Below are positions 50,501-57,950 of a stretch of 58,909 bases of DNA, piece by piece. The stretch is from assembly GCA_024280885.1 (NCBI GenBank), contig JAJRPF010000032.1:1-58909 (forward strand). Reading direction: 5' to 3'. A program made the translations under genes and the position numbers. The first letter of the stretch is position 1, and each line of letters begins with the position of its first letter. The DNA comes from Planctomycetota bacterium (GTDB lineage: Bacteria > Planctomycetota > JAJSAM01 > JAJVHW01). Under the pieces are notes generated by a model, which did not search any database, was not told the DNA's origin, and worked only from the letters and a program-made list of their open reading frames with translations.

Positions 50501-51626
50501 AGACATCGCGGCCCAGGTAGGCAACGAAGAGTTCTTCCTTCACGTCCGCAACGTCGCGATCAACAAGGCAACGCGTGGCGCTGACTCGGTGAACGTGCTT
50601 CCGTCCATCCTCCGCGGCTGGTTCGGACCGAAGGCTGGCCACCCGGGCCGGTCGGAGTTCGTCGTCCTGGAGCGAGCCGACAGCGGTTGGCAACTCCGAG
50701 CCGAGTCGAACGACGCACGCGCGGTCCTCCCCGTCGGAACGCCGTCACTCGCGCTCTTCGAGGATCTTCGAGTGGCGTGTGGCGCGATCGATCGCACTCC
50801 ACGAGACGCGGCCTCAGATCGGCGCGTCCGCATACGCACCGAATTGGTCCAGGACCTCGACCCCACGCGTCACTTCGTGGTGCGCGCGACGGGAGGCTCG
50901 ATGGACGGCGGAGACCGCCCCATCTCCGACAACGACCTGGTCCTCTGCGAGTGGATCGAAGATCCTGCCAAGGCAACCGTTAGCGGCGCCGCATGCCTGC
51001 TGCAGGAGTACCAAGCCGACGGCGGCGCCGAAGCGAAGATCAAGGTCCCGCGCCGCATAGCGGGCACATGGACTCTCGAGAGCTGGAACCGTGAACACGC
51101 ACTAGAGGAGATCCCACCGGGAGCGCGTCTCGAACCGATTGCTCACGTCCTTGGCGTCGTGAAAGAGGATCTGGATCTCGACCTATGGGGCACATACCGC
51201 CGCCAAGATATCGCGGAGGCGTTCGGGCGCGAGTACAGCGCGTGGTGGCGCGCGGGACACCGCAATCTCGACGTACACGGGCGCCCCCACGCAGTGTTGA
51301 TGGTCACATTGTTGAAGGGCAGTGAGATCCGCCGTGAGGAGCACTACGACGACCGCTTCCTCAGCGCCGACGAGTTCGCGTGGGAGTCCCAGAAAAACGT
51401 CGACGCTACGATGAAGACCGGCCGGGCGATCGTCGAGCACGAGGCGCAAGGCCGAACAATCCACCTCTTCGTCCGCCTGAACAGCAAGGTCAAGGGCAAG
51501 TCCCAGCCGTTCGTGTACTGCGGACCCGTCACGTACGTCAGCCACGAGGACGGCAAGCCCATGCGAGTCTGGTTTGAGCTGATGCGCGCACTCCCAGACT
51601 CGATGTTGAACGACTGGCGAACTTGA
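47559..51626 (+). CDS. HIT-PLD-SF2 helicase-S24-like-DUF3427 fusion protein, putative defence
   Basis: 1355 residues from GTG. Residues 1-110 form a HIT domain (ALAFALRDKYAVAPGHTLVI, QTVMHLHVHVIPR with the HxHxH at 98-102). A phospholipase-D nuclease half follows, with its HKD-like motif SFHPKAYLFW (253) then VAFVGSSNLSK. The SF2 helicase core has ATGLGKT (about 377), DEFHH (461), LTATPDRMDG and QQIGRGLR (662). A later segment ATGGSMDGGD...DNDLVLCEW (about 1110) resembles an S24/LexA-type peptidase fold. The last 150 residues match DUF3427 (WGTYRRQDIAEAFG, LLKGSE, KPMRVWFELM). PLD-helicase-DUF3427 proteins occur near restriction genes; here an HNH gene converges. Defence is inferred. Confidence 0.88.
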   Translation: MVDVEPHPSVFLMRPESEWVESNALAFALRDKYAVAPGHTLVITRRVVPTWFDATADEKAAILDLVEVVKARLDATRSPDGYNVGFNAGSAAGQTVMHLHVHVIPRYRGDMDDPRGGVRGVIPSKQKYSGAPAADAVREAELDAYMTHAATTPLGDLSSFVDGKRALMVDVLRSAVQNADEIDMVPAFVQTSGLALIEEDLVDALQRGATLRILTGDYMGITSADALAALLSLSGRFAQCTVRVHEVAPGASFHPKAYLFWRAPHGVAFVGSSNLSKTALMYGIEWNLRIVSSEDRTTFDAIRSRFEDLWTAEQVRPLTKQWIDEYRKRAPVRSPPAPEPRGAAPEPHVIQARALSALRETRERGHVAGLVVMATGLGKTFLSAFDFAQMKGKRALFVAHREEILDQARTTWERVLPGRITGTLIGSRREVEADLVFASVQTLSRRRHLDRFAADHFDYVVIDEFHHAAAASYRRLIDHFTPNFLLGLTATPDRMDGAQLLELCGDNEVFRCGLLEAIREDRLVPFRYHGVKDELDFAPIPWRSGKFDPDALAQAVETRQRAAQALREYRRWAPENTRRTLAFCVSTTHADFMAAYFVEHGLRAVAVHSNSTSSPRADSLRKLAKGELEIICAVDVFNEGVDIPEVDTVLMLRPTASPVIYMQQIGRGLRKSADKPHLTIVDFIGNHRSFLQRPQALVYLTGKSVTGYEAVRLLLDKRLELPEGCSVDIETEALDMLRRLAGSPAADTLDYEYTLFRDTHGRRPTASELFQELGTFTGLWRRHSTYFDLARHYDDLTVDEERALERHRAWFNDLSRTKLTKSFKLIALLALLDAGALTTQMTVRENAERSDHILRRHAVLRRELTEGSAARQTFNDAFVSKWREMPLNIWTGAKSTSRAWFALDGDEFRSKLEVATDDIETFDAMTLEIVESRLAERVRSIRASTVHQAATESYRLKVSHSSGRPILFLDRDKNPGLPANGDIAAQVGNEEFFLHVRNVAINKATRGADSVNVLPSILRGWFGPKAGHPGRSEFVVLERADSGWQLRAESNDARAVLPVGTPSLALFEDLRVACGAIDRTPRDAASDRRVRIRTELVQDLDPTRHFVVRATGGSMDGGDRPISDNDLVLCEWIEDPAKATVSGAACLLQEYQADGGAEAKIKVPRRIAGTWTLESWNREHALEEIPPGARLEPIAHVLGVVKEDLDLDLWGTYRRQDIAEAFGREYSAWWRAGHRNLDVHGRPHAVLMVTLLKGSEIRREEHYDDRFLSADEFAWESQKNVDATMKTGRAIVEHEAQGRTIHLFVRLNSKVKGKSQPFVYCGPVTYVSHEDGKPMRVWFELMRALPDSMLNDWRT

Positions 51627-51727
51627 GACATACAGGAGCCGCGAGCGCGACGTTCGGCGAGTTCGCGCCGCTTGGCTGCGTACACTGGTTCTGACGCAGC
51701 TGGCGAAGTCGCATCGAGCGCCAGAGC

Positions 51728-52654
51728 TCACATGGCGCGGAGGTACTCGTCGAAACGCACCTTCAGCCGCTCGGGATCCGGCCTCTTCGCCACGCTGCGC
51801 GGCGTCTTCAGTTTCAAGCCGTTCACTTCCTGGAGCCCGTGTTTGAGCATCGGTCCGTCGACCTCGCGCAGCACGTCCGCACGGATCTCGATAATCAAGT
51901 CTGGACGGATCCCCATCACCTTGGCGTCGTACGCCGCATGATGCAGTTTGCACAGCGTCAGGCCGTTGGGCACGACGGGATCTCCCCCGTCGCAACTGTC
52001 GGGGATGATATGCGCCGCGTCGAGCAGGCGGACGTGTCCAAGCCGACACACGGCGCATCTCTCTCGGTACGCGGCGAGAACCCGATGCCGAAACGCGGTC
52101 TGGTGAAGCCGAGACACGGCAACTCGAGTCGTGTAGCGCCGCACGGGCTCAGCAACTTCGTCCCCGAGGCAAGCAATGCGACCGAGTTCACTGATCTCCG
52201 TCTCCTCGACGGCAACCGTGACGGACAGCGCCGAGGGATGGTCCGCGACGATCCGAACGGGGTAGGCGGCGATGTACTTGCCCTCCTCCACGCCGTGTAG
52301 ATAGATCAGCGGGACCTGTCGCTTGTACGCGTTGCGCAGCCAGACGTTGTCGCGATAGCTCGGGTCTCGACCTTGATAGCGATATCGGATCAGGCCGTCC
52401 TCGCGAACCTCGTCGTCGTACGGCCGGGCGACACCTTGCTTCGGCGGTGTCGTACGAATCGAGAGCGGCACGTCGCCGAGTACTCTCGGCTTGAAGATTC
52501 CCTGCATGCTCAGCAGAGGTACGCGTTCCGCGTCGACGGCGAACCCGCGCTGCAGGGCCGACCAGGGTAGCACATCGCCATGCGCGGCTCGCAGCTCGTC
52601 GAGGAACTGAAACGCCGCTTGCCGAACGCGGCTGTCGTAGCCCAGCTGGTCCAT
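51728..52654 (-). CDS. HNH endonuclease, restriction-type
   Basis: 308 residues from the ATG preceded by GAGAGGGGG. The N-terminal 190 residues (LPWSALQRGFAV, LSMQGIFKPRVLGDVPLSI, GLIRYRYQG, VPLIYLHGVEEGKYIAAYPV) have the pattern of a recognition domain found in many HNH restriction-like proteins. The C-terminal HNH shows CAVCRLG, LLDAAHIIP, GLTLCKLHHAAYDAKVMGI (zinc Cys pairs and catalytic His). It converges with the helicase (101-base gap). Cleavage of modified or foreign DNA is an inference. Confidence 0.85.
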   Translation of the reverse strand: MDQLGYDSRVRQAAFQFLDELRAAHGDVLPWSALQRGFAVDAERVPLLSMQGIFKPRVLGDVPLSIRTTPPKQGVARPYDDEVREDGLIRYRYQGRDPSYRDNVWLRNAYKRQVPLIYLHGVEEGKYIAAYPVRIVADHPSALSVTVAVEETEISELGRIACLGDEVAEPVRRYTTRVAVSRLHQTAFRHRVLAAYRERCAVCRLGHVRLLDAAHIIPDSCDGGDPVVPNGLTLCKLHHAAYDAKVMGIRPDLIIEIRADVLREVDGPMLKHGLQEVNGLKLKTPRSVAKRPDPERLKVRFDEYLRAM

Positions 52655-52709
52655 CGAGCCCCCTCTCCACCGGTCGGGATCGCGTGGGTCCCTGCCTCCG
52701 TGATCTGCT

Positions 52710-52738
52710 CGACGCGACGCGTCGCGTCGCGTCGCGTG
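52710..52738. promoter_or_regulatory. 20-bp perfect palindrome with GCGTC repeats upstream of HNH gene
   Basis: CGACGCGACGCGTCGCGTCG (52710-52729) is self-complementary and continues as further GCGTC units to 52738. It lies 56 bases before the HNH start, where an operator or promoter would be. Autoregulation by the neighbouring proteins is possible but unproven. Confidence 0.45.
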
Positions 52739-52772
52739 TGCGCGATTCGTGGTACTGACAGCCGTAGCGAGG

Positions 52773-54224
52773 TCACTCCTTCGAAACGGCACCGTAGGGG
52801 ATCCTGGCGATGGTAACGGTGATCCTGCCGCTATTGTCGTCCGTGCTCACGTCATTGCAGCGCAGCGAGATCAGTCCCCCGTCCCCTCGGATCCGCCAAG
52901 CGCCTCGCTCGGCTCCCCGAACGACCTCCTCCTCCCCTGCGCGGATGAGCAGCGCGCCGTGTCCGAAACGCGGATCGACAGACTTCGGATGTTTTCGAAC
53001 CTGCCCATCTGGTCCGGCTGACCCAGCCATGAAGCCCAGATTCCATCGTCCCGTCGCCTGGAAGACGACCACATCGCCGTTCTTCGCACGCAGACCACTG
53101 CGCTGCCACTCGGCGCTCGCTGACACGTCTACAGACTCGACACTCACGCCGTCGCTGAGCGTTGCCACGAGAGCCTTGAGCTTCCTCCCACCGAGTCGGA
53201 CTGTCTCGATCTGCGATCGGGCATCCGCAAGCTTCACGAACTCCGCGTGGGGCTCGTGCTGAGTGAGCAGACCCTCGAGGGCATCGGCCATCGTGGTGAG
53301 TTTCTCGACTCGCTCGTCGCATCGCGCTCGAAACGTAGAGAGTGCCATCTTCATCGTGGCAACATCCGCCTCCTCGACGAGCTGTCGCTGTTGATCCGCG
53401 GCCCAGACCGCAAGATCATGGTCCTCAGAAGCGAGCAGTTTCTGCTGGGCATCGAGCTGAGTCTGTACGCCAAGAACGTCGATCACCTGCATGGCGACCG
53501 CGACTACCGTTCGCGCATTACCGACCGTATGATCCGCTTCGATGACCAAACGGCTCGTGACGGAGCCAGCGAGTTGCGCCCCATCGACTGAAATCGTGAT
53601 GGTCGCGGGAGTGACGCCCTTCGTGGCACTGAGAGAGATCCACGGGTCCTCGCAAGACGCCCTCCAACCGAGCAGGTCCTTTCCAGGACTGGAGAGCTGC
53701 AACTGAGTGTGCACAGGCGCATCCATCCCGCTGGGCACGGTGACGCCAATCCCCCCGTCCGGGCTCAGCACGAGCGCTCCCGTGACCTCATACGTCGCAG
53801 ACACGCGGTGGTGAGCGCCACCCGACTTGATCAACAGTTCTCCGTCGTTGACGCCATATGACATCTCATCAAGATCGAACGTCAACTCCAGCGACGCGGG
53901 CGTTCCGCCCTTCACGGCTGAGACACTGATCCAACTCGGCGAGGAGACGACTTCCCAGAGAACGCTCTGCTCCGAATCGCTGCAGCCGAGTTCAAGAACC
54001 TCACGTTTGTCAACGTGCGAATTCGTTCCATCCGCACCGAGTGTTGCACTCAGTTCGATAGAAGGCTTGTCGACAGTCAGCGTCGGGCCGGCCAGCGCGT
54101 CCGTGATCCCGGCCTCGGACGCTCCAGGCTTGACCGCGGGGCGTGGGTTCGGCGTGCCGCTGCCATCGCATGCTGTGACCAACGCAGCGGCGAAGCAGAC
54201 CGCAGCTCTGACTAGAATCCTCAT
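52773..54224 (-). CDS. Lipoprotein with BACON-like and PA-IL-like lectin domains
   Basis: 483 residues from the ATG after GGAGGGG. Signal with lipobox VTAC (Cys19). Residues 50-250 contain two BACON-like segments (LWEVVSSPSWISVSAVKGGTPASLEL and DPWISLSATKGVTPATITISV). A helical, coiled-coil-like middle part follows (RCDERVEKLTTMADALEGLL). The C-terminus (VDVSASAEWQRSGLRAKNGDVVVFQATGRWNLG, GALLIRAGEEEVVRG, GGLISLRCND) resembles the PA-IL/LecA galactose-lectin fold. It is probably a surface or periplasmic glycan-binding protein. It lies next to the defence-like pair but on its own unit. Confidence 0.75.
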   Translation of the reverse strand: MRILVRAAVCFAAALVTACDGSGTPNPRPAVKPGASEAGITDALAGPTLTVDKPSIELSATLGADGTNSHVDKREVLELGCSDSEQSVLWEVVSSPSWISVSAVKGGTPASLELTFDLDEMSYGVNDGELLIKSGGAHHRVSATYEVTGALVLSPDGGIGVTVPSGMDAPVHTQLQLSSPGKDLLGWRASCEDPWISLSATKGVTPATITISVDGAQLAGSVTSRLVIEADHTVGNARTVVAVAMQVIDVLGVQTQLDAQQKLLASEDHDLAVWAADQQRQLVEEADVATMKMALSTFRARCDERVEKLTTMADALEGLLTQHEPHAEFVKLADARSQIETVRLGGRKLKALVATLSDGVSVESVDVSASAEWQRSGLRAKNGDVVVFQATGRWNLGFMAGSAGPDGQVRKHPKSVDPRFGHGALLIRAGEEEVVRGAERGAWRIRGDGGLISLRCNDVSTDDNSGRITVTIARIPYGAVSKE

Positions 54225-54773
54225 CGTCCCCTCCAATGCGACTCCACGCGGCGTCTGCATTGCCCGATGATGCCCGAAGCTACGAACGTGATCCCAGCTT
54301 CAATACGAAGACTTGTGTGCGAGGAGCGATCGAATTCACACTCGTGCCGCAGTCGGGAGTCGATCGTGATGGCGAGTCTCGCTCGCGACCGTCGTAGCTG
54401 CCACGGCATCGAGCGCAACACCGAACTCGTCGCCGCAGCCGCTCCCGTGCGGGGGAACTCCAGAGAGTGTGACGCGGCGGTCTGACGCGCCGTCGACTTC
54501 GCAGGGAGGAGGCCACTCCGACCGGCGCTATGCCTGACAACTGTATGGTTTTGGACAGTCGCGGGAGCACCTCGACGTCGAAGTTACCGAAGCGGGGATC
54601 GCCCGGCCCACAGTCCGCGGAAGACGGTGGCACCGCGACGTTCCCAGCTCCTCCCGACGAACCGGCTCCCTCTGACAAGGCCAGCGCTGCACCGAGCTCG
54701 CACCACCGAACCGATAGCGCGCAGTCATCCGCGCCCAGCTCAGCCTGTCGTAGCCTTCCGCGCGCCCGTCCCC
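54225..54773. other. 549-base gap without recognised gene
   Basis: Open frames exist on both strands, for example a 93-codon frame at 54530-54811 with Ser/Pro-rich sequence and no good ribosome site. None shows a motif or codon pattern I can support. No repeat copy was seen here. Confidence 0.5.
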
Positions 54774-55145
54774 CTACCGACCCAGGCTCTTCGCCAGCCA
54801 ACCCTGCATAACCTCGTCGCAGCACATAAAGACGCGGGTTGGGGGCTGGATGCGGTGGACGATCTCGGGGGAGTCGTCGAAGAAGATGTCCGGCTTCAGG
54901 TGGGTGATGACGTCGGCCTTCCACTCGTCGTACTCGGTGTCGCCGGTGCGACCGAGTTGCGGGTCGTCGGAGAGGATCAGGCGGTCGTAGCAGATGTTGT
55001 GGAGACGCAGGGTTTCCTCGGCGCCGTCGGTGCTGTCTCGGACCGTGACGATGGTGATGGTGGCGCCCGTGAGAGCGCTCGTCAGCGCGGAGAAGAACTC
55101 CGGCGCGTGGGTGATGGTCTGGTCGATGTCGATGGCGATGTGCAT
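54774..55145 (-). CDS. Small HAD-superfamily-like protein
   Basis: 123 residues. HAD motif I is DIDQTIT (nucleophile Asp and the second Asp), motif II is around TIVTVRDS, and motif IV is KPDIFFDDSPEIV with a run of acidic residues. The length and order fit a minimal HAD fold similar to 5'-nucleotidase-like or phosphatase-like proteins. The substrate is unknown. It stands alone between two degenerate regions. Confidence 0.78.
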   Translation of the reverse strand: MHIAIDIDQTITHAPEFFSALTSALTGATITIVTVRDSTDGAEETLRLHNICYDRLILSDDPQLGRTGDTEYDEWKADVITHLKPDIFFDDSPEIVHRIQPPTRVFMCCDEVMQGWLAKSLGR

Positions 55146-55295
55146 GGCGTCCTCCGGGCGTGGGCGTGGGCTGGCGAGTAGTGGAGCGTCGCACGGCCGT
55201 CAAGTCCCGGGGACTGCGTGCGCGGTGGCGTTGCATGACGCCGACGCCGCCCGTCACCCTGGCGGTGGCAGATGCTGCAGCCCGCCGCCCTCACG

Positions 55296-56989
55296 TCACC
55301 GAGCGTCCTCCGGCGCCGAGAGTTCGCGGACGGAGTCGCGCCACCGTCCAACGACTTTGCTGCTCGTGCCTGCGCTCTTCGCCCCCACCTCTACGATGCG
55401 GCGGGCGAGGCGGTCCAATGCTGCGAGCATCTCGGTCTTCGACTCCACGTCGCCGACGCGTTTCAGATAGCGGACGGCGGCGAGGATGTGTCGGGCGGAC
55501 GTGCCGTCGAGAAGGCGTCGCCATGCGTCCCGCACTTCCGCCGTCGTGAGCGCATCGGGGGTACTCGCGAGGCGGGTGACGGCGGTCGAGATGAACTCCG
55601 GGTCGTCGGGCTCCGGGGCGATGAGGTGCGCGCGCAGAGCGGCGGTCGAGAGACCCTTCCAATCGAGTGCTGCTGTGAGCGCGCGGTTGCGGCTCCATCG
55701 GTTCGTCAGATCCGGGCGCCAACCGCACACGATTGAGCGGTCGAGGGCGAGTCTGGCAACGGCGCCCCTCGCGCCGGGGTCGTCGGGATCGATGTCGTGG
55801 AGCGCCAGCGCCGCCTCCAGGCGGACGTAGGAAGACGCGTGACCGAGGAGCGACTGGAGCAGCGGCACCGACTCCGCGGGCGGCAGGTCCTTCAGGCCCG
55901 CGGCTGCGGCCGCCACGCCGTCCGGTTGGGCGTCCGGGCGCGTGGCCTCCTCGATCAGAAACCGGGCCCAGCCCTCCGGGTCCTTCTCGCGAAACGTCTG
56001 CCGCAGCCACTTCGACTGGTCCTCGCGGGCCCACGTGCCGCCCTCCATGGTGCGGAGCGTCCGCACGGCGTCCTCGTACTCCCAGTGATGCCGAATGCGG
56101 AGGCGGGTGGCGGCGAGATCCGCCTCCTCGCGCGCGCCCTTCGCCCAGTACCGGTCGGCGCCGAGCGCCGCGACAAGCGCGGCGACGTCGTCGTCGGTGG
56201 ACGGCGCTCCCGCGTATCCGAGCACACGGAGGCACGTCTCGATGAACCGTTGTCGCGACGAAAGTCCGCGCTGCCCGGTGCGTCCGCCACGCGCCGGATC
56301 TCGGCCGCAGCGAAGTTGCTCCACGCAGCCACCTCGCCGTGGCGCCGTTCGCCCCCGTCCGCGTGGATCAGTGTCACGAAGAGATTGAAGATGGCTTGTT
56401 CGCGGAGTCCCTCCCACATGCGCACACCATCCCACTCGCAGTCCCCCGACGGCCGGCCGGCGCAGTGGGCCGGGGATGCATGCGATCCGGCTCTAACGCG
56501 GATCCAGTCCACCGATTGGTGCGACATCCAGCCCGCGCGGAGCCCGGATCGACGCGCGTCGTCCGGCGACTCCGGCTCGATCCGTTCGTCCGAAGCCGCG
56601 AGGATGCGCCGCGCGGCATTCCACGCGATGACGAAGCGCTCGGCATCCACGTCGAACTCGGTGGCGGCGAACGACTCACCGCGATCCTGATTGTAGAACC
56701 ACGACTGCGCCGCCGTCACCGAACCGGCCTCGACGCTGCCGTCACGCAGGACCATCCGCGACATCACGTGGGAGATGTAGCCCCGCACGAGCACGACCTC
56801 CGCGCCGTCGGGCGGGCGCTCGTCGTCCATCTCCGGCCAGTTGATCCGCATCTTCGTGCGATGGGCGGAGCCGCGAGTGGCGTCCATAACCTCGCGCGCG
56901 AGCACGAGTGACGGCGGGTCTTCCGCGCGCGCCGTGGCGCTGAACGCGGCGACGGCGAGCAACGCGACGGCCCTGACCGGTGATTGCAT
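55296..56989 (-). pseudogene. Secreted HEAT-repeat-like protein gene, frameshifted
   Basis: From ATG 56989 a signal peptide (VRAVALLAVAAFSATARA) and a domain (MRINWPEMDDERPPD, VLVRGYISHVMSRMVL, REQAIFNLFVTLIHADGGER) continue to about 56270. The same frame then becomes low-quality. In the -1 frame the sensible sequence resumes as QRFIETCLRVLGYAGAPSTDDDVAALVAALGAD and runs to 55296 through HEAT-like helices (PLLQSLLGHASSYVRLEAALALHDIDPDDPGARG). I see no slippery heptamer at the switch. It is either a decayed gene or a sequencing error near 56255-56275. The product would be a periplasmic scaffold of about 560 residues. Confidence 0.7.
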
Positions 56990-57125
56990 CGAGGCTCCTT
57001 CCGGGACACCGGAACCGGGCCCCGTCCCACCTCAACGTGCGTGGGTGCGTGTGGTTCGTCGGACGGCGGGGTTGGATGCGTGAGGTCGTCATCCGACCTC
57101 GGGCGGTCGCCCGCGGCGCGTCCCG

Positions 57126-57221
57126 CGCGCGCCCGGCCACGGTCGCAGCGTACACCTTCTCCATACCGCCCGAGCCCAGCTCGCGGTCGATCAGATGCGG
57201 ACCGAGTCACTCGCCGATCAT
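57126..57221 (-). pseudogene. Ser/Thr kinase N-terminal remnant with premature stop
   Basis: From ATG 57221 the frame reads MIGE, a TGA stop, then LGPHLIDRELGSGGMEKVYAAT, matching MQGERLGPFLIDRELGAGGMGKVYAAT of the kinase at 1422. The fifth codon is TGA where the homologue has CGA, a single-base nonsense change. Homology ends after about 32 codons. It lies in the leader of the HEAT-like gene. Confidence 0.75.
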
Positions 57222-57273
57222 GAGCTCACTCCACGGCGCGATCCGCATCCCTCAGCGACGCTTGTGCTACAGT

Positions 57274-57292
57274 TGTGTACATGAGTACGACA
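57274..57292 (+). promoter_or_regulatory. Possible toxin-antitoxin operator over the antitoxin start
   Basis: TGTGTAC, four bases, then GTACGACA form an imperfect inverted repeat overlapping the ATG at 57281. VapB-type antitoxins repress their own promoters by binding such repeats, so it is a plausible operator, judged only by position and symmetry. Confidence 0.3.
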
Positions 57293-57514
57293 ATCACGAT
57301 TCGAACCGCAACTTCGCTCCGCACCAGGCTTGAGGAGCGCGCGGCGGCGGCGGACACTACGCTGTCCGCACTGGTTCGCGAGATCCTGGAAAAGGCCGTC
57401 GATGAGCGGCCGCTGGGTCGTCGTGCAGGTCATCTGAAGGGATGCCTCACCGTGCCGCGCGACGGCGCCGGCAGTTGGAACGACACCATCCGCGAGCAGA
57501 ACTGGCGCACATGA
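57281..57514 (+). CDS. VapB-type ribbon-helix-helix antitoxin
   Basis: 77 residues from ATG 57281. N-terminal TTITIRTATSLRTRLEERAAAADTTLSALVREILEKAV has the strand-helix-helix pattern of RHH antitoxins. The C-terminus (GHLKGCLTVPRDGAGSWNDTI) resembles the toxin-binding tail of VapB proteins. Its stop overlaps the PIN gene start (ATGA, 57511-57514), as usual in TA operons. It would bind DNA and neutralise the toxin. Confidence 0.82.
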   Translation: MSTTITIRTATSLRTRLEERAAAADTTLSALVREILEKAVDERPLGRRAGHLKGCLTVPRDGAGSWNDTIREQNWRT

Positions 57515-57927
57515 ACACCTGGTTGGTGGACACGGGTCCGCTCATTGCGTATCTCGACGCCTCGCACGACGGGCACGCGGAGGTCGTCGCGAAGGTCGAG
57601 CCATTCGTCGGACGCCTCGCGACGACGAGCGCCGTGGTCACGGACGCCATGCACTTCGTGGGACACACCACCGGGCCGAGGCTCCTCGTCGATCTCCTCA
57701 CCGCCTGGGACGTGGACGTCTACGACTTCTCCGAACCCGCGGGACTGCCAGACGCCGTTGCCCTCATCGAACGCTACGCGAACGTGCCGATGGACTTCGC
57801 CGACGCCACACTCGTTCTGCTCGCGGAGGCGCTGCAGGTTGAAGACGTGCTGACCCTCGATCGCAGGGGCTTCTCGACGTACCGCACGCGCACGGGCCGC
57901 GGACTTCAGCTAGTGCTCGACCACTGA
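57511..57927 (+). CDS. VapC-type PIN-domain ribonuclease toxin
   Basis: 138 residues from ATG 57511. PIN-domain acidic residues: LVDTGPLIAYLD (first Asp), SAVVTDAMHFVG (second acidic residue, Asp where Glu is common), MDFADATLVLLAE and VLTLDRRGFSTYR (C-terminal acidic residues). VapC toxins cleave specific RNAs and are inhibited by VapB. It is a compact two-gene unit between decayed DNA and a TPR gene that converges on it. Confidence 0.88.
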   Translation: MNTWLVDTGPLIAYLDASHDGHAEVVAKVEPFVGRLATTSAVVTDAMHFVGHTTGPRLLVDLLTAWDVDVYDFSEPAGLPDAVALIERYANVPMDFADATLVLLAEALQVEDVLTLDRRGFSTYRTRTGRGLQLVLDH

Positions 57928-57950
57928 CCGCAGCTCACGATGGACTCCGG

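Noticed and set aside
56240..56290. Programmed -1 frameshift in the HEAT-like gene
   Set aside because: No slippery heptamer or downstream structure was visible, and nearby decay favours mutation or a sequencing error.
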